A program made the position numbers and the translations under genes. Below, one piece after another: positions 1 through 7,184 of a stretch of 64,000 bases of DNA. A model generated the notes under the pieces. It worked only from the letters and a program-made list of their open reading frames with translations, was not told the DNA's origin and made no database searches. Where the stretch lies: assembly GCA_026645935.1 (NCBI GenBank), contig JAPKMP010000005.1:146855-210854 (forward strand), in the 5' to 3' direction. Within the stretch, counting starts at the first letter, position 1, and the number at the start of each line of letters is the position of its first letter. This DNA comes from Candidatus Villigracilaceae bacterium. Lineage in GTDB: Bacteria; Chloroflexota; Anaerolineae; Anaerolineales; Villigracilaceae.

Positions 1-1
1 C

Positions 2-277
2 GAAGAACTTAATGGTTATATTATTCTTTTGAATGGTTTCTATAATGGAAAATCATTCGAAGAGTATAAGGCGGCAGGGATAGCTCAAATTTACGGCAGA
101 TCAGGGTTTGAATTTCAATTAGAAACCGGGAGTTCTCCAATAGACTCTAAGGGCTTGCTTGCTATACAGGTTTTCGATTTTCAATCAGGACGACCTGTTA
201 CCGATAAAATACCAATCGATACATCTAGCGACTGTTCAAGAAATCTTGTAATAGTACTATTCAAAAAGAATCCTTGA
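2..277 (+). CDS. C-terminal part of an unknown protein (cut by window start)
   Basis: The reading frame is open from base 2 and ends at TGA 275-277, so the gene begins outside the window. The TTG at 29 is simply an internal codon of the same frame. About 91 residues are visible, with no recognisable motif, no membrane segment and a basic tail (VLFKKNP). Base composition is AT-richer than the genes that follow. It converges on ftsK and shares a bidirectional terminator with it. I do not recognise the family. Confidence 0.5.
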   Translation, partial: EELNGYIILLNGFYNGKSFEEYKAAGIAQIYGRSGFEFQLETGSSPIDSKGLLAIQVFDFQSGRPVTDKIPIDTSSDCSRNLVIVLFKKNP

Positions 278-281
278 AATG

Positions 282-310
282 AAAATCCGCCGAACAAATC
301 GGCGGATTTT
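282..310. terminator. Bidirectional intrinsic terminator
   Basis: A 12-bp perfect stem (AAAATCCGCCGA / TCGGCGGATTTT) with an ACAAA loop. It has a T-rich 3' side on the plus strand and an A-run giving Us on the minus strand. It lies between two convergent genes and can serve both. Confidence 0.85.
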
Positions 311-324
311 TATTACTCAATAAC

Positions 325-2643
325 CTACTCCCCTGCCTTGCTTTGCGGCGGCGGGACATCTCCATAATCCAACACCTGCCGCATTTGGGTCGCCCCTTCA
401 GGCGGACCGACGATCTTCTTATCCTCCATTGTATCCATCAGCCGCGAAGCGCGGGTGTAACCGATTCGCAGGCGGCGTTGAAGCATCGAAACGGAACCTT
501 TGCCTTCTTTGCGAACAATTGCAACAGCGTCATCGAAAAGCGGATCGCCGTTGATTTTTTTTGTCTCTTCCCATAAAGGCGCTTGTTTGAGCGGCACATT
601 ATCGGGGATGGTCTCGTGCGGCGCGCCCCCCGCAGCGACATACGGATTGGTATTCCCCGCCTGGTCCCGCCAGTAATCCACCAGTTTATGGATCTCACCA
701 TCCGAGACGAACACACCCTGCAAGCGGACGGGCGCAGGCGCATCGGGCGCCTGATAGAGCATGTCGCCGCGCCCAAGCAATCTCTCCGCGCCGGGCTGGT
801 CGAGGATGACGCGGCTGTCCGTGTTGGATGCAACAGCGAAGGCGATGCGCGCCGGGAAATTGGCTTTGATCAAACCGGTCACCACATCCACAGACGGGCG
901 CTGGGTCGCGAGGATCATATGAATCCCCGTCGCACGCGCGAGTTGCGCGAGGCGCGTGATCGTTCGTTCGGTTTCGTCCGGCGCGATCATCATCAAGTCC
1001 GCCAGTTCGTCGATCACAACCATCAGGAAGGGCAGTTTTTTCTGTCCCTGAAGTTTCATCTTGGCATTGTAGTCCACGATGTTGCGCGACCCGGCTTGCG
1101 CGAAGAGATGATAGCGCTTGTCCATCTCGCGCGTGATCCATTGCAGCGCGCCGATGACCCGTTCCATTTCGACGACGACGGGACCGAGCAGATGCGGAAC
1201 GCCATTGTAGCCGGTCAACTCCACGCGCTTCGGGTCGACAAGCACCACGCGCAGGTCGTCGGGCGTGTGATACAACAACATGCAGGTCAGAATGGAATTG
1301 ACGCAAACCGATTTACCCGAGCCGGTTGTCCCTGCGATCAACAAATGCGGCATGTTTTCGATGCTGGCGATCGAGGGCAGTCCCGCCACATCGCGCCCGA
1401 GCGCAAAGGCAAGCGGCTTTCTAAAATTCTTAAAAACCTCGCCCTCCAAAATATCCCGCAGGGCAACCCGCGCCATTTCGTCGTTCGGCACTTCGATGCC
1501 GACATAACTATGCCCCGGCACCGGAGCCTGAATGCGGATGCGCGGCGCAGCCAATGCGAGCGCGAGGTCGTCTGCGAGGGATGCGATCTTGCTGACTCTG
1601 ACTCTCGTCCGCACCCCGCCTCGGGACTCAAGAAAAAGCGGCTCGACCCCAAATTGCGTGATCGTCGGTCCGCGGCTGATCGCCACCACCTGCGCTGGCG
1701 CGCCAAAGGATGCAAGCGTATCTTCGATAAGTCTCGCGCGCTGCTGGATGAATTCATCGTTGACCGTCGCTTCGCCGCCCGGGTCGAGAATATCGGCAAG
1801 GTCGGGAAGTTTCCATTCGATGACTCGCTGTCCGCTGCGGGTTTGGATGGGCTGTGCGGGCACAGGCACCGTTTCCACGACGGGCATGGCGGATGAATCG
1901 ATCGGGGTGAGTCCGTTCGAAGGGGATGAATCAGGGTTGAGCGGGGTTGGAGGCGCAACGGGACGGTGAAGGATTTCCCTAATCTTTTGATTCAACGGTC
2001 TGAGCCAGAAGAAGAGTTCGGTGACGGGTTTGTCCAGCGTGACAGCGAAGCCGATGATCAGCCACGCGATCAAGGCGATGACCGAGCCGCCTCCGCCGAA
2101 TCCTGCCCAAAGCATTCGTTGAAAGAGACCGCCCAACGCACCACCGCCCTGCCCCGTCAACGCGACTGCTTCCGCGTTTTCAACATCTGTGATGATGGAA
2201 TGCAAAACGGTGAGAAGCCAGAGGAAAAGGATGGCGCTCCCGATGGCTCGCTCGAGAGTGAGCGGCGGGATGCGCTCGATCTTACGGAAGACCAGCCACA
2301 AGCCAAAGACCAACAGGCCGATGGGAAGGACGTACACGCCCCAGCCGAATAACTGCGCAAGAAAAAGGATCGCGCCGCCAATGATGATGGAACGATTCAC
2401 CGAGATCAATCCCAATAGAATGATAAGACCGAGAAACGCGAGAATGATGCCGACGACATCCAGTTTGCGTTCGGGGGAAAGTTTTTCCCACCATGATGGC
2501 TCACGCTGCGGCGGCGGAGGCGGCGCTTTGTGTTTCGCTCCCCCCCTGGTGTGCGGAATCGCGCCTCCCTTTTTTTGCGAGAGGGTTTTGCCAAAAGGTT
2601 TTCCGCTTTTCTTCTGCGGCGCGGTTGGTTTTAGCAGGGGCAT
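325..2643 (-). CDS. ftsK: DNA translocase FtsK/SpoIIIE
   Basis: Hexameric ATP-driven DNA pump that clears chromosome ends from the division septum. From the ATG at 2643 it is 772 residues. A basic/Pro-rich start is followed by about four membrane segments (residues 65-200), a Pro-rich linker, and the RecA-like motor. Walker A is AGTTGSGKS (about 437-445) and Walker B is VVIDELADLM (about 542-551). The C-terminal winged-helix gamma domain (about 704-764, SVSMLQRRLRIGYTRASRLM) reads KOPS-type sites and talks to XerD. The frame stays open to a TTG at 2736, but that stretch is AT-rich and holds a TATAAT box, so the ATG is preferred. The linker is short compared with E. coli FtsK and similar to SpoIIIE. 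Confidence 0.95.
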   Translation of the reverse strand: MPLLKPTAPQKKSGKPFGKTLSQKKGGAIPHTRGGAKHKAPPPPPQREPSWWEKLSPERKLDVVGIILAFLGLIILLGLISVNRSIIIGGAILFLAQLFGWGVYVLPIGLLVFGLWLVFRKIERIPPLTLERAIGSAILFLWLLTVLHSIITDVENAEAVALTGQGGGALGGLFQRMLWAGFGGGGSVIALIAWLIIGFAVTLDKPVTELFFWLRPLNQKIREILHRPVAPPTPLNPDSSPSNGLTPIDSSAMPVVETVPVPAQPIQTRSGQRVIEWKLPDLADILDPGGEATVNDEFIQQRARLIEDTLASFGAPAQVVAISRGPTITQFGVEPLFLESRGGVRTRVRVSKIASLADDLALALAAPRIRIQAPVPGHSYVGIEVPNDEMARVALRDILEGEVFKNFRKPLAFALGRDVAGLPSIASIENMPHLLIAGTTGSGKSVCVNSILTCMLLYHTPDDLRVVLVDPKRVELTGYNGVPHLLGPVVVEMERVIGALQWITREMDKRYHLFAQAGSRNIVDYNAKMKLQGQKKLPFLMVVIDELADLMMIAPDETERTITRLAQLARATGIHMILATQRPSVDVVTGLIKANFPARIAFAVASNTDSRVILDQPGAERLLGRGDMLYQAPDAPAPVRLQGVFVSDGEIHKLVDYWRDQAGNTNPYVAAGGAPHETIPDNVPLKQAPLWEETKKINGDPLFDDAVAIVRKEGKGSVSMLQRRLRIGYTRASRLMDTMEDKKIVGPPEGATQMRQVLDYGDVPPPQSKAGE

Positions 2644-2724
2644 TTCGATTGGAGATCGGAGATCCAGCGAGTTGGGTGAGATGTAAAGCGTATATGTAAT
2701 TGGTAATAAAGTATCGTTTGAGTC

Positions 2725-2730
2725 ATTATA
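2725..2730 (-). promoter_or_regulatory. Candidate -10 box of ftsK
   Basis: The minus strand reads TATAAT here, about 80 nt before the chosen ftsK start. No good -35 box is visible at 16-18 nt. The box lies in the upstream extension of the frame, which argues against the TTG start at 2736. Confidence 0.35.
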
Positions 2731-2774
2731 GCACAAATGGTCTGTTTATCTTTTTTGTTCATCCTCTTCATTGT

Positions 2775-2809
2775 CACCTGTGCCTGCACCAGTGCCGCAG
2801 GCACAGGTG
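2775..2809. repeat. Perfect 13-bp hairpin in the ftsK-rnz intergenic region
   Basis: CACCTGTGCCTGC pairs with GCAGGCACAGGTG around a 9-nt loop. No U-run follows on either strand, so it is not a classical terminator. It is probably a palindromic intergenic repeat. The 314-nt gap 2644-2957 otherwise holds the ftsK -10 box and the inverted repeat at 2875-2906, with no gene seen. Confidence 0.6.
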
Positions 2810-2874
2810 AGCCAAGCGTAAAATCTCGAATGCCATCTCAGAGACCCTTCTCTATCGTTCAGGGTGACAGAGCA

Positions 2875-2906
2875 TAAGTTAAGGTAAAATTGCAAGGCTT
2901 AACTTA
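2875..2906 (+). promoter_or_regulatory. Inverted repeat around a -10-like box upstream of rnz
   Basis: TAAGTTAAG (2875-2883) and CTTAACTTA (2898-2906) form a perfect 9-bp inverted repeat enclosing TAAAAT (2885-2890). The geometry would suit an operator over the rnz-pfkA promoter. It could equally be an RNA hairpin. No matching regulator is known. Confidence 0.35.
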
Positions 2907-2957
2907 CGATTGAGTCGCGGGGCAGGCAATATCTCCGCAGTTGGATAGGACTTCAAT

Positions 2958-3878
2958 TTGTTCGAAATATTATTTCTCGGCACATCGGCATCCGCGCCGT
3001 CGGCGAATCGCGGGCTTTCCTCTCATATCGTCTCTCATAACGAATACCGTTTTTTGGTGGATTGCGGCGAAGGGACGCAGAGACAAATCCTGCAATCGGG
3101 CAAAGGATTCAAGCGGCTGACGCGCGCGCTCATCACGCATGGGCATCTCGATCACATCCTCGGCTTGGGCGGGCTACTTTCCACCTTCATGCGCTGGGAA
3201 GCCATCGAAGAATTCGAGATCTATGCCAGCCGCGGCACATTGGAGCGCGTGCGGACTCTTCTATATGACGTCGTCCTGCGCGGAAAGAAAACGCCGATGC
3301 CGCTCCGTCTGGTGGAGATTCAGCCCGGGGTCATCTTCGAAGCGGAGGACTTCACGGTGACAGCTTTCCCGGTCACTCACCGCGGCGCAGACAGTCTTGG
3401 TTATGTTTTCGAAGAAAAAGCAAGGCGCCCCTTCCTTGCCGAAAAGGCGGATGCGCTGGGTGTGCCGTTCGGTCCGGAACGGAAGGCATTGGTCACGGGC
3501 GAAACGATCCAATTGCCTGACGGCAAACGCATCACGCCGGACGATGTGCTTGGGGATTTGGAAAAGGGAGCGAAACTCGTCATCGTAGGCGATACGGGCC
3601 GCATCGATAACCTGATCGAAATCTGCAAAGACGCAGACATGGTGGTGATCGAATCGACCTATCTTGATGAGGAGGAAGAGATGGCGGAGCAGTTCTCGCA
3701 TCTCACCGCCAAAATGGGCGCGGAACTCGCCAAAAACGCAGGGGTTAAGAGGCTAATCCTTACGCATATTTCGCGGCGGTATCGCGGAAAAGACGTACTC
3801 GCCGAAGCGCAGACGATCTTCCAAAACACCGCGGTGGCGCGCGATTTCGATACTTATGTGATAAAGAAAGAAATTTAG
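2958..3878 (+). CDS. rnz: Ribonuclease Z
   Basis: Metallo-beta-lactamase-fold endonuclease that removes tRNA 3' trailers. It is 306 residues, the usual size of the short form. The N-terminus MFEILFLGTSASAPSANRG is typical of the family. The zinc motif HGHLDH is at residues 61-66, followed by the VTHR, VGDTG and HISRR motifs that supply the remaining ligands and the C-terminal HxSxR block. The start is TTG at 2958, preceded by AGGA about 8 nt upstream; no ATG fits. Its stop lies one base before pfkA, so the two are almost certainly cotranscribed. Confidence 0.93.
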   Translation: MFEILFLGTSASAPSANRGLSSHIVSHNEYRFLVDCGEGTQRQILQSGKGFKRLTRALITHGHLDHILGLGGLLSTFMRWEAIEEFEIYASRGTLERVRTLLYDVVLRGKKTPMPLRLVEIQPGVIFEAEDFTVTAFPVTHRGADSLGYVFEEKARRPFLAEKADALGVPFGPERKALVTGETIQLPDGKRITPDDVLGDLEKGAKLVIVGDTGRIDNLIEICKDADMVVIESTYLDEEEEMAEQFSHLTAKMGAELAKNAGVKRLILTHISRRYRGKDVLAEAQTIFQNTAVARDFDTYVIKKEI

Positions 3879-3879
3879 A

Positions 3880-4854
3880 ATGTCTGATAAATTTACGATA
3901 GGGGTGCTCACTTCCGGAGGCGATGCCCCCGGGATGAACGCGACGATCCGCGCTGTGGTGCGGACAGCGCAGGCGAATAATATGAACGTGCTCGGTGTGA
4001 TGCACGGCTATGAAGGTCTGGTCAATGGTGAGTATCGTCCGCTGGGTGTGCGCGACGTCGGCGGGATTCTTCAGCGCGGCGGGACGGTATTGCTGACAAG
4101 CCGCAGCAAACGCTTTCAGGAACCCGCCGGTCAACGCGACGCGATCCGCAAGATGAACGAAGCGGGCATGGATGCGCTCATCGTCATCGGCGGCGAAGGG
4201 TCGATGAACGGAGCGAACGCTCTCTCGAAACAAGGCATACAGGTGATCGGCATCCCCGCCAGCATCGACAACGATATTTGGGGAACGAACATCGCCATCG
4301 GCACGGATACCGCCATGAACACCATCATGGATGCGGTGGACAAACTGCGCGACACGGCTTCGTCGCATCAGCGCGCGTTCCTCATCGAGACGATGGGACG
4401 CAACAGCGGTTATCTCGCCGTGATGGCGGGTATCATCTGCGGCGCGGAGATCGTCCTGATTCCCGAAACGCCGGTCTTGCGGGATGAGGTCGCGGTGACC
4501 GTGGAGGAGGCCTACAAACGCGGAAAGACACACGCCATCATTATCAACGCCGAGGGGTCGGGCATCCGCACCATGGACCTGGCGCAGATGATCGACGACA
4601 TGGACCTTGGTTTCAAGACCCGCATGACCATTTTAGGTCACATCCAGCGCGGCGGCTCGCCGTCGGCATATGACCGGCTGCTCGCTTCGCGCATGGGAGT
4701 CAAAGCTGTGGAGGCGCTTGTGGAAGGCACGCACGGCGTAATGACCGGACTCAAAGGCAAAGGGATAGATTTCATCCCGTTGGAGGATGTGATCAGCAAC
4801 AAGCGAAACGTGAATATGGAGTACTACCATATGGTGAAGGTACTGGCGCGGTAA
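3880..4854 (+). CDS. pfkA: 6-phosphofructokinase
   Basis: Glycolytic kinase converting fructose 6-phosphate to fructose 1,6-bisphosphate. At 324 residues it is the usual PfkA length. Visible blocks are IGVLTSGGDAPGMNA (residues 7-21), PASIDNDI (126-133, with the catalytic Asp equivalent to E. coli D127) and ETMGRNSGYLA. The nucleotide-site motif reads GGEGS (104-108) where ATP-dependent enzymes normally have GGDGS; the Asp-to-Glu change falls on the Mg-contacting residue. The Gly that distinguishes ATP from PPi users is kept, so ATP use is inferred. It starts one base after the rnz stop and ends in a hairpin terminator. Confidence 0.93.
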   Translation: MSDKFTIGVLTSGGDAPGMNATIRAVVRTAQANNMNVLGVMHGYEGLVNGEYRPLGVRDVGGILQRGGTVLLTSRSKRFQEPAGQRDAIRKMNEAGMDALIVIGGEGSMNGANALSKQGIQVIGIPASIDNDIWGTNIAIGTDTAMNTIMDAVDKLRDTASSHQRAFLIETMGRNSGYLAVMAGIICGAEIVLIPETPVLRDEVAVTVEEAYKRGKTHAIIINAEGSGIRTMDLAQMIDDMDLGFKTRMTILGHIQRGGSPSAYDRLLASRMGVKAVEALVEGTHGVMTGLKGKGIDFIPLEDVISNKRNVNMEYYHMVKVLAR

Positions 4855-4873
4855 AAGACGTCCGGTAAACAGA

Positions 4874-4910
4874 AACGGCGGCGATGTCATATCAGCCGCC
4901 GTTGAGTTTT
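4874..4910 (+). terminator. Intrinsic terminator of rnz-pfkA
   Basis: Stem AACGGCGGC (4874-4882) with GCCGCCGTT (4895-4903), 12-nt loop, followed by GAGTTTT. It sits 20 nt after the pfkA stop, facing the end of the LysM gene on the other strand. Confidence 0.75.
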
Positions 4911-5007
4911 ATAAAAGCTTTTCCTTTCTCTTTTGTGACGAGCGGCGGGAACTGCATAACCACTTTTTACTCGAACTATTTTGCCGGCTCATCTGTTCTC
5001 CAGAAAT

Positions 5008-6510
5008 TCAGCCTCCCAAATAATCCAATGACGATGGATCGGGCGCAGGCAGGAGGATGGTCTGCCCAGGCAGGAGTTGATCGGTCATATTCAATTGATT
5101 CGCACCTGCGAGAGCTTCAGGAGGTATCTTCCAGTCGAACGCGATGGTTTCGACGGTTTCGCCCGTCCGCACCGTATATTCACGGGCTTGCCCTTCAAGA
5201 TGATAGGTTTGCCATTTCCATCGGAAGACATCGAAGCCCATCACGCCGGTGCGCCCGTTTTCGTAACTATTCCATTCCTTGTTGATCACACCATTGATGA
5301 GATCGCCGGGAGTGTACAGGGTGATTTCGCTGATAAAACAATCGTAAGTGGGTAGATTCTGGATCATATTGCTTATGCTGATCCGGGCATTGTTCTCATC
5401 CACGCCTGCCACCAGGAAGATGTGGTCGAAGCGTTCGTCTCCGCTCTGGTAGAGCGTCGAATACGAATAAAGGATATCTCCCGTATACAGGTTCCCATTG
5501 CTGGCGAAATCGTAACCGGGCATGGGCGTATCGGTATGGAATACGTCGTAGGTTTCAGGGTCAAAGCCAAGCCAGGGGCGTCCGTTCCATTTCGGGTTGG
5601 CTGCGGTGAAGATGGAGGCGTTCGCATACCAGTCCCCGATGCGGTAGGGGAAGCTGTTCGAATCCTTCATGATCGTCCACGCGAGGGGTCCGCACATGGA
5701 TGAGGCATCCCAGAATCCAATCTCTTCCTGAGAGATCCGGTTCGCTTCCTGGCAATTGGAGGCAAGATATTGCCGCCCGGCGGCGAGGTAATCGGGGAAA
5801 CGCCAGTCAAAGTCGAACATCTCTTGAAGGGTTTCATTGCTGACATATCCCTGGTCGATGACCCAATGGCAGGGTAGTTTTTTGAGAATGGGAACGATCG
5901 TTTCATCCTGGGGGTTGCCGCCTTTTTGCCAGTAGGCGGTCACATACTCAGCCCATGAAGACTCGAGCACTCCCGGCACCATGGGGACCGCAAGCAGGCG
6001 CAAACCGTTTACATTCTTTCTGAGCCAGACCGCAAAGCCGTTTGTCAGGAATGTGGTGACAAGCCGGTCCGCCCGGTAAGTGAGCGGATACTGGTACATT
6101 TCGATCCTGAATTCGTAAACGAACGGGTCGTCTGTTACGTTCAACATTGTGCCAAGCGGACCGTTCCAGATATAGTTTTCACGAAGGTCTTTCAGGGTGA
6201 TCTCATTGCCAAGGTCTGCCTGGACTTTTGCAAGCAATTCATCAGGAGTCAGGTTGGGCGCAGAAGGGGAACATCCCGCCGGGTTTCCGAAAGCATAGAT
6301 GTGTAATTCGGTCTCGTCTTCGAGGAACGAGGCGGACGTGTTTTCTTCCACAGAATTCGTGAAGGGCGATTCCGTTCGAGTGTCGATCCTCTGATCGGCG
6401 ACTAAAATGACTTCATCCACTAAGGTGGAATTTTTCGCCGAGTTCGTAAATAAATCGAACGAACCCAGGAGCAGGCTCAGTAAAATGACCGAGAGTGATA
6501 GGATTTTCAT
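5008..6510 (-). CDS. Secreted LysM protein with a cysteine-peptidase-like core
   Basis: 500 residues: an N-terminal signal peptide (MKILSLSVILLSLLLGSFDL), a long extracellular region, and a C-terminal LysM domain (about 444-488, EYTVRTGETVETIAFDW to PGQTILLP) that should bind peptidoglycan or chitin-like glycans. In the middle, SSMCGPLAW (Cys273) and FDHIFLVAGVD (His363) are spaced as in the Cys/His dyad of NlpC/P60- or C39-like folds. A peptidase or amidase role is inference. The start at 6510 is preceded by AGAGGA at good spacing. Its 5' leader holds two c-di-GMP-I riboswitches, so its expression should follow cyclic di-GMP. It is probably monocistronic. Confidence 0.8.
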   Translation of the reverse strand: MKILSLSVILLSLLLGSFDLFTNSAKNSTLVDEVILVADQRIDTRTESPFTNSVEENTSASFLEDETELHIYAFGNPAGCSPSAPNLTPDELLAKVQADLGNEITLKDLRENYIWNGPLGTMLNVTDDPFVYEFRIEMYQYPLTYRADRLVTTFLTNGFAVWLRKNVNGLRLLAVPMVPGVLESSWAEYVTAYWQKGGNPQDETIVPILKKLPCHWVIDQGYVSNETLQEMFDFDWRFPDYLAAGRQYLASNCQEANRISQEEIGFWDASSMCGPLAWTIMKDSNSFPYRIGDWYANASIFTAANPKWNGRPWLGFDPETYDVFHTDTPMPGYDFASNGNLYTGDILYSYSTLYQSGDERFDHIFLVAGVDENNARISISNMIQNLPTYDCFISEITLYTPGDLINGVINKEWNSYENGRTGVMGFDVFRWKWQTYHLEGQAREYTVRTGETVETIAFDWKIPPEALAGANQLNMTDQLLPGQTILLPAPDPSSLDYLGG

Positions 6511-6617
6511 GGCATTCCTCTTTCAACAAATAAAAGTTTCCAACAGCGGGTCCCCAGGTACTTTTGTCTGGAATGCCAGATGCGCGAAGAGAATCGTGGT
6601 TTGCGCAATCCGTTCAT

Positions 6618-6715
6618 TTGACTTTCGGTAACCTGGCAATCATTGGCATGTTTCATGCCTTTAGACCCATGGCTTTGCGTCCCTGCCTTTCAGCAGGTTT
6701 GCCGTTATCGTGTGT
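6618..6715 (-). ncRNA. c-di-GMP-I (GEMM-I) riboswitch, gene-proximal copy
   Basis: On the minus strand the aptamer core reads AACGGCAAACC, a stem with GAAA tetraloop, GGGACGCAAAGCC, ATGGGTCTAA, a short GGCATG/CATGCC hairpin, ATGATTGCCAGG and TTACCGAA. These are the hallmark segments of the GEMM-I family in order, including the tetraloop and its receptor. About 110 nt separate it from the start codon of the LysM gene. No U-tract hairpin lies in that stretch, so this copy may act on translation or by another route. Confidence 0.93.
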
Positions 6716-6735
6716 CTCTTCGTAAGGTGCGGTTA

Positions 6736-6768
6736 ACAATAAAAGGCTTGGACACTATGCCAAGCCTT
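6736..6768 (-). terminator. Intrinsic terminator between the two c-di-GMP riboswitches
   Basis: On the minus strand AAGGCTTGG pairs with CCAAGCCTT around an 8-nt loop, followed directly by TTTATTG. It lies downstream of the distal aptamer and upstream of the proximal one, the place expected for the expression platform of the distal copy. Confidence 0.75.
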
Positions 6769-6829
6769 AAGTTCTCCGTTGAGAGACGGTTCGAATCATG
6801 CGACAGGATGCACCTGCCCAAGAGATTCG

Positions 6830-6926
6830 GTGACGTTCGGCGGCTTGGCGATCATAGGCATTTGCATGCCTTTAGACCCATAGCTTTGCGTCCCCGCCTT
6901 TCGGCGGGTTTGCCATTATCGGTGTC
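6830..6926 (-). ncRNA. c-di-GMP-I (GEMM-I) riboswitch, distal copy
   Basis: On the minus strand: AATGGCAAACC, CCGCC-GAAA-GGCGG, GGACGCAAAGC, TATGGGTCTAA, GGCATGCAAATGCC hairpin, ATGATCGCCAAGCCGCCGAA. It has the same order of conserved segments as the gene-proximal copy at 6618-6715. A TAGAAT box at 6975-6980 (minus strand) could be the -10 of the transcript. The hairpin terminator at 6736-6768 would be its output. Confidence 0.93.
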
Positions 6927-7184
6927 TTGATAATGTTATTGAAATAGCCGTTCCCCAAATTTGCGTGCAAACCTATTCTACGCCAGTTTCGCGCCAGGCG
7001 ACCTAACAGACTGCTTACAGTCTAGCCTCTCCTGTGCAGACTGTGAAATCGGATTCCTTTAAATATTTTTTCTTTTGACAATCGAATGCCGGGGAACAAT
7101 CTGACCTGGGTCTTTCGGAGTAAAATACACGAACCTCCGAGTTCTTATAGAACTTGAAGGTCCCATCAAATAGGAGCCTTGCCC
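6927..7184. other. Divergent intergenic region between riboswitch leader and lyase gene
   Basis: No gene is seen here. On the minus strand TAGAAT (6975-6980) may be the -10 of the riboswitch transcript. On the plus strand TTGACA occurs at 7075-7080 without a good -10 at 17 nt, TAAAAT at 7121-7126 without a good -35, and GTTCT-TAT-AGAAC (7141-7153) is a small inverted repeat that might be an operator. Confidence 0.4.

Noticed and set aside
583..1896. Long open frame on the plus strand opposite ftsK (437 codons)
   Set aside because: It is the antisense shadow of a well-conserved gene, Arg/His-rich with no motif, as expected from GC-rich codon use.
2737..2957. Small RNA gene in the ftsK-rnz gap
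   Set aside because: There is a strong hairpin but no promoter/terminator pair that would define a transcript.
6780..6800. tRNA T-arm-like GGTTCGAATCA
   Set aside because: No cloverleaf can be drawn around it; it lies in the spacer between the two riboswitches.
6618..6926. Two near-identical blocks read as a transposon-type or CRISPR-type repeat
   Set aside because: The shared segments follow the conserved skeleton of the c-di-GMP-I aptamer, with covarying stems; there are only two copies and no spacers.
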